From JANQOH01 sp965200095 (lineage in GTDB: Bacteria > Pseudomonadota > Alphaproteobacteria > UBA7887): a stretch of DNA of 64,000 nucleotides. Of this stretch, positions 48,231 to 58,259 are shown one piece after another. Below the pieces are notes generated by a model. It was not told the origin of the DNA. It saw nothing but the letters and a program-made list of their open reading frames with translations, and searched no databases. Where the stretch lies: assembly GCA_965200095.1 (NCBI GenBank), contig OZ241350.1, positions 1,302,001 to 1,366,000 of the forward strand, read 5' to 3'. The number at the start of each line of letters is the position of its first letter. Positions within the stretch are counted from its first letter, which is position 1. The position numbers and the translations under genes were made by a program.

Positions 48231-50513
48231 ATGCTAACCGGCAGCGCGCGCGACCGCGGCGTCGTCGAGCGTCCGATGCTTGCGCCGCATCTCCGGTTTT
48301 CCCCCGTCGGCGACGGCGCGGCGCTGCTGGTTTCCGAAAGCTTCAACCGGCTCCTCGAGGGGCGGCTCTGGCCCGCCCTGTTGCCGCTGCTCGACGGGAC
48401 GCGCTCGCGGGCGGAGATCGCTGCGGCGCTCGCCGAGAGCCATCCGGCGCTCGAGACGCAAACGGCGCTGGTCGCGCTGGCGACGCAAGGCGTGGTCGTT
48501 TCCGCCGAATTCTCGATGGACCGCGCCGCGGCCGCGTTCTGGTCGCGCCTCGGCGCATCGCCGCGTCTCGCCGAAGAACGGCTGGGCGCGGCGCGGGTTT
48601 CGGTCTCCGGCCCCGAACCGCACGCCGAAAATTTCGCCCGGCGGCTGGAAGCGGCGGGGCTGACGGCAACCCGCGCGACTCCGACCCTGGCGGCCGTCGT
48701 CGCGCCGGATTTTCTCGACGACTCCCTGGCGGAGGACAACCGGCGGCGGGTCGCCGGCGGGCCGCCCTGGCTCGCGATCGCGCCGGACGGCGCGCCGCCG
48801 CTGTTCGGCCCCGTTTTTCGTCCCGACGGAGACGGGCCGTGCCTGGCGTGCCTGACGCAGCGGCTTTCCGCCAACCGCGAAGCCGAGGAGTTCCTGCGCG
48901 CCGCCGGCGACGGCGGAGACCCGGTCCGCCCCCGCGCGCCCGGCGGTTTCGTCGACGCCGCGCTGGGCCTTGCGGCGACCGCGGTCGCGGTCTGGACCGT
49001 GCTGGGGGAACGATCGCCGCTGCACCGGTGCGCGGTCTCGCTGGACGCGGCCGGGCTGGAGAGCCGCCGCCACCCGGTGACGCGGCGCCCGCAATGCCCC
49101 GTTTGCGGCGACCCGGCTCTCAGGCGCCCCGGCCGCGCGTCGGCGCCGGTGCGGCTACGGCCGAGCCCCGCTCCGGCGCGCGGCGACGGCGGACCGCGCG
49201 CCGTGCCGCCGGAGGAAACCTTGCGCCGGTGGGGCCATCTCGCCGACCCGGTAAGCGGCGTCGCGGCGGCGTTCGGACCGCTCGCGCCGGAGGGCGACCC
49301 GTGGCTGCACGTCTTCCGATCGTCCGGCAATTCGGCGCTGCGCACGCACGATCTGCGCCAGCGGCTCCACAGTCTGCGCGCCTGGTGCCTCGGCAAGGGC
49401 GCGACGGCGGCGCAGGCGCAGGCGAGCGCCCTGTGCGAGGCGGTGGAGCGCCGCTGCGGCGCGTTTCACGGCGACGAGGTCCGCCGCCGCGCGCGCTTCG
49501 TCGATTTCCCCGCCGGCGACGCGCTGGCGCCGAACGACGCGCAGCTGTTCAGCGACCGGCAGCTGGCGGACGCGGCCGCGCTCAACGCGTCCGAACCGCA
49601 TTTCAACCGCATCCCGCCGCGTTTCGACCCGAAGGCCGAAATGGACTGGTCGCCGGTGTGGTCGCTGACGGCCGAACGCCGCCGCTGGCTGCCGACGCAG
49701 CTGCTCTGGTTCGCCGCGCCGGCGGAGGACGGAGTTGTCCACTGCACGGCGGACTCCAACGGATGCGCGGCCGGCAACACACTGGAAGAAGCGGTGCTGC
49801 AAGGGTTTCTGGAGCTCGTGGAGCGCGACGCCTTCGCGTGCTGGTGGTATAATTGCGTCGCGCTGCCGGGGGCGGACCCGGGCGGGTTCGGCGACCCGTG
49901 GCTCAGCCGGGCGCCGGCGCATTATCGCGCGCGCGGTCGCGACATGTGGCTGCTGGACGCAACGCACGATCTCGGCGTCCCGGTCTTCGTCGCGGTCTCG
50001 CGACGCACCGACAAGGAGGCGGAGGACATCATCTACGCGGCGGGGGCGCATCTCGACCCGCGCGTGGCGGCGCGGCGCGCGGTGTGCGAGCTGAACCAGT
50101 ATCTCGCCGTAACCGGCGGCGCGAAGGCCGACGGCTCCGGCTATCTGAGCGACGACCCGGAGTCGCTGCGACGGTGGCGGACGATGCGGCTGGCGGACCG
50201 GCCGTGGCTCGCCCCCGCGCCGGGAGCGCCGCGCCACGCCGCCGCCGCCGGGCCGGTCGCGGACGCGACGGACACGCTGCGCGCCCTCGAACATTGCCGC
50301 GAGGCGGTCGAGTCCCGCGGAATGGAGGTTCTCGTGCTCGACCAGACGCGGCCCGACATCGGGCTGCCGGTGGCGCGAACGATCGTTCCGGGGTTGCGCC
50401 ATTTCTGGCCGCGCTTCGCGCCGGGGCGCCTCTACGACGTCCCGACAGCGATGGGCTGGCGAGACGCTCCGGCGCGCGAAGAGGAGCTGAACCCGGTTCC
50501 GGTGTCGATCTGA
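48231..50513 (+). CDS. TOMM cyclodehydratase, fused E1-like and YcaO domains
   Basis: 760 residues from ATG 48231 (48276 possible). The N-terminal ~320 residues form the leader-binding/E1-like partner domain, with two Cys pairs for a structural zinc (CLAC at about 203-206, CPVC at about 289-292). The C-terminal YcaO domain begins near residue 334 (ADPVSGVAAAFGPL) and has the ATP/Mg-binding SALCEAVERRCG, EAVLQGFLELVERDAFACWW and AARRAVCELNQYL. The end NPVPVSI resembles the proline-rich YcaO C-terminus. It uses ATP to cyclise Cys/Ser/Thr of precursor cores into azolines. No dehydrogenase gene is nearby, so rings may stay as azolines. Confidence 0.88.
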   Translation: MLTGSARDRGVVERPMLAPHLRFSPVGDGAALLVSESFNRLLEGRLWPALLPLLDGTRSRAEIAAALAESHPALETQTALVALATQGVVVSAEFSMDRAAAAFWSRLGASPRLAEERLGAARVSVSGPEPHAENFARRLEAAGLTATRATPTLAAVVAPDFLDDSLAEDNRRRVAGGPPWLAIAPDGAPPLFGPVFRPDGDGPCLACLTQRLSANREAEEFLRAAGDGGDPVRPRAPGGFVDAALGLAATAVAVWTVLGERSPLHRCAVSLDAAGLESRRHPVTRRPQCPVCGDPALRRPGRASAPVRLRPSPAPARGDGGPRAVPPEETLRRWGHLADPVSGVAAAFGPLAPEGDPWLHVFRSSGNSALRTHDLRQRLHSLRAWCLGKGATAAQAQASALCEAVERRCGAFHGDEVRRRARFVDFPAGDALAPNDAQLFSDRQLADAAALNASEPHFNRIPPRFDPKAEMDWSPVWSLTAERRRWLPTQLLWFAAPAEDGVVHCTADSNGCAAGNTLEEAVLQGFLELVERDAFACWWYNCVALPGADPGGFGDPWLSRAPAHYRARGRDMWLLDATHDLGVPVFVAVSRRTDKEAEDIIYAAGAHLDPRVAARRAVCELNQYLAVTGGAKADGSGYLSDDPESLRRWRTMRLADRPWLAPAPGAPRHAAAAGPVADATDTLRALEHCREAVESRGMEVLVLDQTRPDIGLPVARTIVPGLRHFWPRFAPGRLYDVPTAMGWRDAPAREEELNPVPVSI

Positions 50514-50613
50514 CGGCGGAACCGGCTCATCCCGGGGCGCGCGACGGGCAAGCCGGGTTGACGCTCCGGCGGCGAGCCGGTATCGTGGCGGCGGCTTTGC
50601 CGGGGAGAGCGAG

Positions 50614-51243
50614 ATGCCGAAGATCAACCCGTTCGTCGGTCTGTTCGTGGCCATCGCGGCGCTGAACGCGAGCATGTTCGTCTGGCTGCGCGCCGACATC
50701 GCCGAAGTCCGCGAGGAAATCGCCGCCGTCCGCGGGGATGTCGCCGGCAATGGCGAGCGTCTGGCGCGCATCGAGACCGTGCAGGCCGAACATGGCGAGC
50801 GTCTGGCGCGCATCGAGACCGTGCAGACCGAGCATGGCGAGCGCCTGACGCGCATCGAGACCGTGCAGGCCGAGCATGGCGAGCGCCTGACGCGCCTCGA
50901 GGCCGGGCAGGCGGAACTGCGCGACCGCATGGCCGAGGTCGAAATCGGGCAGGCGGAGATGCGCGCCGATATCGCCGAGCTCGGCGAGCGCGCGATTCGC
51001 GTCGAAACCGGGCAGGCGGAATTGCGCGACCGCATGACCGGGGTCGAAGCCGGACTTGCGGGGTTGCGCGCCGATATCGCCGAAGTCGGCGAGCGTGTGG
51101 TTCGCGTCGAAGCCGGGCAAACCATGACCGGCGAGCGCATGGCGCGCATCGAAGGCACGGTCGCCGGCGCGCTCGGGCGCCCGTTTCCGGGCGCGGATCG
51201 CGTCGCACGGGCGCCCGAGGCGGGCGCAAACGCGGCGAACTGA
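50614..51243 (+). CDS. membrane-anchored coiled-coil repeat protein
   Basis: 209 residues. N-terminal membrane helix (FVGLFVAIAALNASMFVWLR) and then a long coiled coil of near-perfect 14-residue repeats (GERLARIETVQAEH, four times, 42-base units), followed by degenerate units (RLEAGQAELRDRMAEVEIG). Preceded by GGGGAGAGCGAG-type ribosome-binding site. No family recognised; it may be a structural or tethering protein. It lies after the YcaO gene by 100 bases, but no functional link is evident. Confidence 0.7.
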   Translation: MPKINPFVGLFVAIAALNASMFVWLRADIAEVREEIAAVRGDVAGNGERLARIETVQAEHGERLARIETVQTEHGERLTRIETVQAEHGERLTRLEAGQAELRDRMAEVEIGQAEMRADIAELGERAIRVETGQAELRDRMTGVEAGLAGLRADIAEVGERVVRVEAGQTMTGERMARIEGTVAGALGRPFPGADRVARAPEAGANAAN

Positions 51244-51356
51244 CCCTTCGCGATACGGGACGGAAACCCGGACGAACCGACCGCCGGCGCCCGCGGCCAG
51301 ATCCATGGCCGGCAGCCTGCCTGCGGCCATGGCGGCCCGCTCCGCGTTTCGTATGC

Positions 51357-52645
51357 GAGACCTTTGCATAACCCGTTTCGCCTGCGGCAGGATCGCGTTC
51401 CCGATGCTTTACGACGTTTTCGAACCTGCCGTCGGAGCATGACAGTGAGTGACGGAATTACGGGAATCCGCCCTCTGCATCGATAATTCCCGCTTTCGAG
51501 CATATGAAGAGACCGGATGTTTCTCACTATGGCGGTCGGAGCGCCGAAGGGTTCGGCGCGGCAAAAGACAACAATTCTCTAATAATACTCGTCATTCCCG
51601 CGAAAGAGTGTGTGAAGAAATCGAAAGGCCGCACTACTCTTCGTCATTCCCGCGAAAGCGGGAATCTGTCGCGGCGTTTCCGTAATAAAAACGGGCCGAT
51701 ATAGCGGACGGCCGCCTCCGGATTCCCGCTTTCGAGCATGTGAAGAAACCGGGCGTCTCCGATCGTGACAGCCGGATCGCCGAGGCACCGGCATTGTAAA
51801 AGACAATACCCATCGAATAATACTTCGTCATTCCCGAGAAAGAGCGTGTGAAGAAATTGAGCGCCTCTCACTATGGCGGCTGGACAACTCAAGAACCGCC
51901 ATAGTGAAAGGCGGTAACCCCCAGATAATACCTCGTCATTCCCGCGAAAGCGGGAATCCGGAGGCGGACGTCCGCTATATCGGCCCGCTTTATTATGGAA
52001 ACGTCGCAACGGATTCCCGCTTTCGCGGGAATGACGAGTATTTGTAAGGCCTTTCAATTTCCTCACACGCTCTTTCGCGGGAATGACGAAGTACCATTCG
52101 GTGGTTATCGTCTTTTACAAATGCCGTTACTTCGGCGATCCGGCTGTCACGATTCGGAAACGCCCGACTTCTTCACACGCGTGAAAGCGGGAATCTGTCG
52201 CGGCGTTTCCGTAATAAAAACGGGCCGGTATAGTGGACGGTCGCCTCCGGATTCTCGCTTTCGAGCGTGCGAAGAAATCGAGAGCCGCTACTATTCTTCG
52301 TCATTCCCGCGAAAGCGGGAATCTGCTTGCGGCGTTTCCGTAAGAAAAACCGCGCCGATATTGCGGACGGCCGCCTCCGGATTCCCGCTTTCGCGGGAAT
52401 GACGAGTATTTGTAAAGCCGTCCGATTTCTTCACATGCTCTCGCGGGAATGACGAGTGTTTGTAAGGCTGTTCAATTTCCTCGCACGCTCTTTCGCGGAA
52501 CGGATATGTCCGGACAACGACGAGCCGGATCGAATCGAGGCGCCCGGTCATCCCGTCGACGCCTCGCGACATCGCCGGAAGTCGAGCCGAACAGGCAACC
52601 GCTCGCGACCGGCCCCCGAAAAAAATCCGGACCTCGGCAGAGGTC
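51357..52645. mobile_element. non-coding element with IS5-like ends, filled with dRS3-like repeats
   Basis: Left end GAGACCTTTGCATAA (51357-51371); right end GCAGAGGTC (52637-52645), its partial complement. The first 130 bases and last 130 bases match those of the element at 59752-60468 in the same order. The middle (51480-52500) is dRS3-like repeats with GAAGAAATCG motifs. No transposase. The left end form is that of IS5-family elements. Confidence 0.65.
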
Positions 52646-52737
52646 GCATATGCCTCGAACGAGGACGCGGCGTAGCGCGCGGACGGCCCGGGGGCTACGC
52701 TGCAATGCGACAGCTTTCCTGGCGGATCGGGGGCGAC

Positions 52738-53628
52738 ATGGGCGACACGGGCGTTCTGGGGCTGGGTTACGTCGGCATCGACGCGCGGGACCCGGCGGCA
52801 TGGGAGCCGTTCGCGACCGGCTTTCTCGGAATGGAGCGGGCGGAAGCCGGCGGCGGCGCGACGGCGTTCCGGGTGGACGATGCCGGGCGGCGGCTCATCG
52901 TCATGCCCGCCGCGCGCGACGGCGGGGCCTTCTATGGCTGGGAGGTCGCGGACGCCGCGGCGCTCGACGCGCGGGCGGCGGCGCTCGAGGGCCGGGGAGT
53001 CGCGGTCGCCGCGGCGACCGCCGCCGAATGCGCGTTGCGCGGCGTAGCCGGCATGGCGCATTGCGTCGACCCCGGCGGTCACCGGGCGGAACTGTTCCAT
53101 GGCCTCGACCCGGCGGGCGAGGCGTTCTCTCCGGGGCGGCCGATGGCCGGTTTCCGCACCGGGGCGCTCGGCCTCGGCCACATCCTCCTTCAGGCCGCGG
53201 ACGCCCGGAAATGCGCCGCGTTCTATCGCGAGGCGCTGGGCTTCCGGCTCAGCGACTGGCGCGACGAACCGCACGCCGCGCGCTTCCTGCATTGCAACCC
53301 GCGGCATCATTCGCTGGCGCTGTTCGGCCGCGGCGAGGCGCGCCTGCACCACGTGATGGTGGAGCTGAACGCGCTCGACGATGTGGGCGCCGCCTACGAC
53401 ATGGCGCTGGCCGGGAACGGCCGCGTCGCCCTGACGCTGGGCCGGCACCCCAACGACCGCATGGTCTCGTTCTACGTCAACACGCCGTCGGGCTTCCTGC
53501 TCGAATACGGCTGGGGCGGGCGGACCGTCGACGACGCGACCTGGGTAGTGGAGGAGACTCCGGTGCGCAGCCTGTGGGGCCACCGGCGCCGCGAGGCGGC
53601 GTTTGCCGCCGGCCCCGGTAGCGTCTAG
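52738..53628 (+). CDS. VOC-family extradiol dioxygenase-like protein
   Basis: 296 residues (ATG 52705 would add 11). Two VOC modules: residues 1-125 (LGLGYVGIDARDPAAWEPFA) and 140-290 (LGLGHILLQAADARKCAAFY). The metal ligands His (GHILLQ), His (LHHVMVEL) and Glu (FLLEYGWGG) of type I extradiol enzymes are present, as is HPNDRMVSFYVNTPSGF. Resembles 2,3-dihydroxybiphenyl dioxygenase (BphC)-like proteins that open catechol rings. Substrate uncertain; SRPBCC and ferritin-like genes follow on the same strand. Confidence 0.85.
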   Translation: MGDTGVLGLGYVGIDARDPAAWEPFATGFLGMERAEAGGGATAFRVDDAGRRLIVMPAARDGGAFYGWEVADAAALDARAAALEGRGVAVAAATAAECALRGVAGMAHCVDPGGHRAELFHGLDPAGEAFSPGRPMAGFRTGALGLGHILLQAADARKCAAFYREALGFRLSDWRDEPHAARFLHCNPRHHSLALFGRGEARLHHVMVELNALDDVGAAYDMALAGNGRVALTLGRHPNDRMVSFYVNTPSGFLLEYGWGGRTVDDATWVVEETPVRSLWGHRRREAAFAAGPGSV

Positions 53629-53692
53629 ATTGCCGCGCGGGGCCGTGCGCGCCCTCACCCATCCTGTTTCCATGGCCTTCGGGAGGCACTCG

Positions 53693-54226
53693 ATGATTCG
53701 CAGATCCCCCTTGCCGGCGCCGGTCGCCGGCGCCCTCGCCGGCGCGCTGGCGCTGACCGCCGTCTCCGCCCATGCTGAGATCGACTATGGCGACACCATC
53801 GCCATCCATGAATCGGTTGTCATCGAGGGCAGCGCGCAAGCCATCTGGGCGAAGTACGGCGGTTATTGCGACCTCACCGCATGGGTCGGCCCGGTGCTTA
53901 CCTGCGAATATACCGAAGGCGAGGGCCAGCTCGGCACCGTGCGCAAACTGCTCCTGGCCGGCGATATGGGGGAAGTGGTCGAACTCATGAGCGTCCAGGG
54001 GCCGACCCTCTACACCTACGAGATGACCGAGGGCTTTCTCGCGCACGCGAACTACCGCTCCACCGTGTGGGCGGTCCCCGGCGTCACCGCCGATACGGCG
54101 GAAGTGCACTGGCGGACCACCATTCTCGCTTCGGCGTTCGAGGACGGCGGCGTCGGCATCGCGCAGGCGCTGGAAGGCGTCTACGCCTCGTCTCTCGCCG
54201 CGCTGAAGGCGATGGTGGAATTCTAG
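53693..54226 (+). CDS. SRPBCC-family secreted protein
   Basis: 177 residues with a signal peptide (PVAGALAGALALTAVSAHAE). The mature part (SAQAIWAKYGGYCDLTAWVG; GTVRKLLLAGDMGEVVELMS; YEMTEGFLAHANYRSTVWAV) is the START/SRPBCC hydrophobic-pocket fold of ligand-binding proteins. Start at 53693 is preferred for GGGAGG upstream; ATG 53672 is also in frame. Ligand unknown. Confidence 0.75.
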   Translation: MIRRSPLPAPVAGALAGALALTAVSAHAEIDYGDTIAIHESVVIEGSAQAIWAKYGGYCDLTAWVGPVLTCEYTEGEGQLGTVRKLLLAGDMGEVVELMSVQGPTLYTYEMTEGFLAHANYRSTVWAVPGVTADTAEVHWRTTILASAFEDGGVGIAQALEGVYASSLAALKAMVEF

Positions 54227-54260
54227 GCCGCGGCGTCGCCCGGCTTCCGGGGGGCGGCGG

Positions 54261-55298
54261 ATGTCCGGCGCGACGGCGGACGATGCGCTGGCGCGTCTGC
54301 TGGCGCGCGCGCCGGAGCCGCCGCCCTTCCCCGAAGACAATATCTTCCCCATCGAATGGCGTGTCGAAACCCCGAAACTGGCGGAGATTTACGAGCAGTC
54401 GCGCGACCCCGGCTGGTCGCCGGCGACCCTTCCCTGGGACACGCTGAAACCGCAGGACTTCACGCCCGACCAGCGCTGCGCCATCGCCTACTGGTTCGCG
54501 CTGCTCGGCGTGTTCGACAGTTCGGGGCCGGCGGTGTTCGCGCGCGCGATGATCCGCACCTACGAAACGCGCCGGGAAGACCCGGTGCGCAAGTGCTTCT
54601 TCTCCATCGTCCGGGACGAAGTGAATCATGAGGAGGTCTGCCAACGGGTCATCGGCGTCCTGACCCCCGGCGGCCCCTTCGGCCACCGGCCCGAAACGCC
54701 GCTCGGCCGCCTCGCGCGCAACAACGTCCTCTGGTATCACCACAACGGCGCGCGCTACTGGGAGGGGTTCAAAAGCGCCGTCCCGAAATACCCCCTCGCG
54801 ATCCTGTTCACCGCGTTCCTCATGGGGGAGCTTGCCGCGGCGACGCTGTTTCACGGCATGCACAAGCGCACCTCGGTTCCCGCGCTGGCCGAGGCGTTCC
54901 GCTTCATCGGCAAGGACGAAGCGCGGCATCTCGGCATCTGCATGGCCGTCCTCCGCGACCTGCTGCCCACGCTTTCCGCGGACGGGAAGGCGACGGTCAC
55001 GAAGCAGATCCGCGCCGGCTATGTGTTCCTTTCGGGCATTCTCTACGAACCTCCCGGCGAATTCTGGGACCTGCCGGAGACGTTCCTCGAGGCGCACCGG
55101 CGCATCGAGGCCGTGGCGGCGGACGCCGGTCTCGGAATTCTGGGCCGGGAGGAGCGCCGCGAGAACTGGCGCGCCGCGGTGCTGCGCATGAAGGGGATAC
55201 TGGAAGGCTACGACATCGCCTTCCCCGCCATTCCGGAGATCGGGATCGACGGCGAGACCGTGGCGTTCGACCCCGCCGACATCGTCCCGGTTTTCTGA
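54261..55298 (+). CDS. ferritin-like di-iron protein
   Basis: 345 residues, all helical, with SIVRDEVNHEEVCQRV and FIGKDEARHLGICMAV, two (D/E)ExxH motifs as in ribonucleotide-reductase-R2-like and AurF-type di-iron oxygenases; AYWFALLGVFDSSGPAVFAR precedes them. Probably a di-iron oxidase. Substrate and partners unknown; 34 bases after the SRPBCC gene, same strand. Confidence 0.7.
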   Translation: MSGATADDALARLLARAPEPPPFPEDNIFPIEWRVETPKLAEIYEQSRDPGWSPATLPWDTLKPQDFTPDQRCAIAYWFALLGVFDSSGPAVFARAMIRTYETRREDPVRKCFFSIVRDEVNHEEVCQRVIGVLTPGGPFGHRPETPLGRLARNNVLWYHHNGARYWEGFKSAVPKYPLAILFTAFLMGELAAATLFHGMHKRTSVPALAEAFRFIGKDEARHLGICMAVLRDLLPTLSADGKATVTKQIRAGYVFLSGILYEPPGEFWDLPETFLEAHRRIEAVAADAGLGILGREERRENWRAAVLRMKGILEGYDIAFPAIPEIGIDGETVAFDPADIVPVF

Positions 55299-55302
55299 AC
55301 CG

Positions 55303-55932
55303 CTACATCGGCGGCTCGACTCCGTCGCGGCCGACCACTGCGGCGATCGCCGCCGCCGCGCCGTCCTCCCCGTCGACGGCGAGGATGAACATGCGCTCGC
55401 CGGGAACCAGGGCGGCCCGGTCGCCGGCCGAAAGACGCACGACGGCCGCCGACGGCGGGACAACGATGGTCTGCGTCCCCGATGTCCGCGCGCCCTCCTC
55501 GCCCTCCGTATACTCCACGGTAAGGCGGCGGTTTTCGTCCATCGCAACCATCGTTGCGACGTTGGCGTTGGTCATCATGTTTTCTTCCTCGACGAGGGTC
55601 CAGGGGTAATGCCCCTCGCCGACGCCGCGCAGCGACTCCTCGAAGATATGCACTTCGAGCGCCACCCGCTCGCCGCCGGACACGATCGAGGTGATGCCGA
55701 CGAACTGGCCTTCGGCGATGTCGTCGAGCGCCGCGGCGTCGACGACGAAGATCCGCGTTTCGGCGCCCAGCGCGATGTCGCGCGTCGCGCCGGAATCGTC
55801 GGTTATCGTCAGCGCCTCCTCATGCACGGCGTCGAGCGCGCCGCGCAGGTGGTAGGGCGTCGCGTCCTGCGCGAAGGCGGACGCGGCGAGCGCCGCAGCC
55901 GCCGCGCATGCGACGGCAATGAGACGGGTCAT
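55303..55932 (-). CDS. DUF5666-like secreted protein
   Basis: 209 residues, signal peptide (LIAVACAAAAALAASAFAQD), then a beta-rich domain (LRGALDAVHEEALTITDDSG; LGAETRIFVVDAAALDDIAE; FVGITSIVSGGERVALEVHI). The repeated G-x-(I/L)-x3-(A/D) strand pattern is that of DUF5666-type OB-like domains. Ends four bases from the convergent ferritin-like gene. Function unknown. Confidence 0.7.
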   Translation of the reverse strand: MTRLIAVACAAAAALAASAFAQDATPYHLRGALDAVHEEALTITDDSGATRDIALGAETRIFVVDAAALDDIAEGQFVGITSIVSGGERVALEVHIFEESLRGVGEGHYPWTLVEEENMMTNANVATMVAMDENRRLTVEYTEGEEGARTSGTQTIVVPPSAAVVRLSAGDRAALVPGERMFILAVDGEDGAAAAIAAVVGRDGVEPPM

Positions 55933-56065
55933 GGTTCGCTCCTGAAAGGATGTCGGGGAAATGCGCCGGCCGCCGACGGGGCCTGCCGACCGGGCAAGGC
56001 TATAGTCGCCGCGGCGCCGGCCATCAAGCGATCCGGTTCACCGAAAACCGGCGCTCCGACCGTAC

Positions 56066-56270
56066 AAATACTCGTCATTCCCGCGAAAGCGGGAATCCGG
56101 AGGCGGTCGTCCGCTATATTGGCCCGTTTTTTTATTACGGAACCCCCGCAACGGATTCCCGCTTTCGCGGGAATGACGAAGAGTAGTAGGGCTTTTCAAT
56201 TTCTTCACACACTCTATTCGCGGAACGAATATGTCCGAACAAACGACAAGCCGGCTCGAATCGAGGCGCC
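56066..56270. repeat. single dRS3-like unit plus fragment of the beta module
   Basis: One inverted-repeat pair (ATTCCCGCGAAAGCGGGAAT at 56078-56097 and its match near 56155) with a ~60-base core, then GCTCGAATCGAGGCGCCCCG as at 52535 and 60346. It fills the gap between the DUF5666-like gene and aspS; nothing else seen there. Confidence 0.8.
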
Positions 56271-56274
56271 CCGG

Positions 56275-58068
56275 TCAGCCCCCTGCCGCCGCCGGCGCGC
56301 GGCGGATGCGGAGCTCGCGCAACTGGGCGTCGGAGACCTCGCCGGGCGCGCCCATGAGAAGGTCCTCGGCGCGCTGGTTCATCGGGAACAGGATGACCTC
56401 GCGGATGTTCGGCTCGCCCGCCAGCAGCATGACGATGCGGTCGACTCCCGGCGCGATCCCGCCATGCGGCGGGGCGCCGTAGCGGAAGGCGCGCAGCATC
56501 CCGCCGAAACGCGCCTCCACCTCCCCGGGCGCGTAGCCGGCGATGCCGAAAGCCTTGACCATGATGTCCGGGCGATGGTTGCGGATCGCGCCCGAGCTCA
56601 ACTCCACGCCGTTGCACACGATGTCGTATTGCCAGGCGAGGATGTCCAGCGGGTTGCGGTTCTCCAGCGCCTCCATCCCCCCTTGCGGCATGGAAAAGGG
56701 GTTGTGGCTGAAGCCGATTTCGCCGGTGTCCCCGTCGCGCTCGTAGAGCGGGAAGTCGACGGTCCAGCAAAAGCGGAAGACATCCTTCTCCACGAGGTCG
56801 AGCGCCTCGGCGATGCGCACGCGCGCGCGCCCCGCCAGCGCCGCCGCTTCGTCCGGCTTCATGCACACGAAGAACACGGCGTCGCCGGCGCCGGCTCCCG
56901 CCGCGTCGCGGATCGCCGCCTGCGCTTCCGGGGGAAGGAATTTGGCGATGGGGCCCTTCCCGGCGCCGTCGGCGGGGTCGAAAACGATATAGCCGAGGCC
57001 CGGCGCTCCCTCTTCGCGCGCCCAGTCGTTGAGCTTGTCGAAGAACGAGCGCGGTTGCGCCGCGGCGCCGGGAGCGGGAATCGCGCGCACCGTCGCCCCC
57101 TTGTCGACGGCGTTGCGGAACGCCTTGAACGTCACGCCGTCCATGAGGAAGGCGCGGGTCGCGTCGGCGATGACGAGCGGGTTGCGCAGATCGGGCTTGT
57201 CGGTCCCGTATTTCAGCATCGCGTCGGCCCAGGCGATGCGCGGGAAGGGCGGGGGCGTGACCGGGCGGCCGCCGCCGAATTCCTCGAACACGCCGTGCAG
57301 CACGGGCTCGATGGCGGCGAACACATCCTCCTGCGTCGCGAACGCCATCTCCACATCGAGCTGGTAGAACTCGCCGGGGCTGCGATCGGCGCGCGCATCC
57401 TCGTCGCGGAAGCACGGCGCAATCTGGAAATAGCGGTCGAAACCGGAGACCATGACCAGCTGCTTGAACTGCTGCGGCGCCTGCGGCAGGGCATAAAACC
57501 GCCCCGGATGCAGACGGCTCGGCACGAGGAAGTCCCGCGCGCCTTCCGGGCTCGACGACGTGAGAATCGGCGTCTGGAATTCGGTGAAGCCGCTTTCGAT
57601 CATGCGGCGGCGGATGTCGGCGACGACCGCCGAGCGCAGCATGAGGTTGCGTTGCATCGGCGCGCGCCGGAGGTCGAGAAAGCGGTAGCGCAGGCGGGTC
57701 TCCTCGCCATAGGGTTCGTCGCCGGCGACCTGCATCGGCAGGACCTCGGCGGACGACTGGACCGCGAAATCGGCGATCCGCAATTCGACCTCCCCGGTGG
57801 CGAGGCGCGGGTTGACGGTGTCGGCGCTGCGCGCGACCACCACGCCGGTGACGGTAACGACGCTTTCGGGGCGCGCCGCTTCCACGGCGGCGAAATGCGC
57901 CCCGTCGCGCTCGACGACGCATTGGGTGACGCCGAACTGGTCGCGCAGGTCGACGAACAACAGGTTGCCGTGGTCGCGCTTGCGGTGGACCCAGCCCGAC
58001 AGGCGGGCCCGGGCGCCGACATGTTCGCGGCGCAACCGGCCGCAGTCGTGCGTTCGGTAAGCGTGCAT
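56275..58068 (-). CDS. aspS: aspartate-tRNA ligase
   Basis: 597 residues from ATG 58068 (MHAYRTHDCGRLRREHVG, the usual AspRS start). OB-fold anticodon domain (ARLSGWVHRKRDHGNLLFVD), class II motif 2 (FRDEDARADRSPGEFYQLDV), the large bacterial insertion (GAD domain, PITKFL-like KFLPPEAQAAI) and motif 3 (GGIAPGVDRIVMLLAG). Charges tRNA(Asp), and in organisms lacking AsnRS also tRNA(Asn); which applies cannot be told here. Four codons upstream a second ATG (58080) is less likely. Confidence 0.96.
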   Translation of the reverse strand: MHAYRTHDCGRLRREHVGARARLSGWVHRKRDHGNLLFVDLRDQFGVTQCVVERDGAHFAAVEAARPESVVTVTGVVVARSADTVNPRLATGEVELRIADFAVQSSAEVLPMQVAGDEPYGEETRLRYRFLDLRRAPMQRNLMLRSAVVADIRRRMIESGFTEFQTPILTSSSPEGARDFLVPSRLHPGRFYALPQAPQQFKQLVMVSGFDRYFQIAPCFRDEDARADRSPGEFYQLDVEMAFATQEDVFAAIEPVLHGVFEEFGGGRPVTPPPFPRIAWADAMLKYGTDKPDLRNPLVIADATRAFLMDGVTFKAFRNAVDKGATVRAIPAPGAAAQPRSFFDKLNDWAREEGAPGLGYIVFDPADGAGKGPIAKFLPPEAQAAIRDAAGAGAGDAVFFVCMKPDEAAALAGRARVRIAEALDLVEKDVFRFCWTVDFPLYERDGDTGEIGFSHNPFSMPQGGMEALENRNPLDILAWQYDIVCNGVELSSGAIRNHRPDIMVKAFGIAGYAPGEVEARFGGMLRAFRYGAPPHGGIAPGVDRIVMLLAGEPNIREVILFPMNQRAEDLLMGAPGEVSDAQLRELRIRRAPAAAGG

Positions 58069-58259
58069 GGCGCGGAGCATAGGAAGCGCGCGCGGCCGCG
58101 CAAGCGAATCTTCGTTACGCTCCGTTACGACGCGGTTGCGCGGACGCGCCGGAAGTGGGATGATCGCTGCCGGTTCCCGCCGCGCGGGAGCGGCCGCCGC
58201 CGGGTCGCCACGGCGGTCGCCGCAAAGACGCGAAACCGGGCGACAGGGAGGAATTTTCG

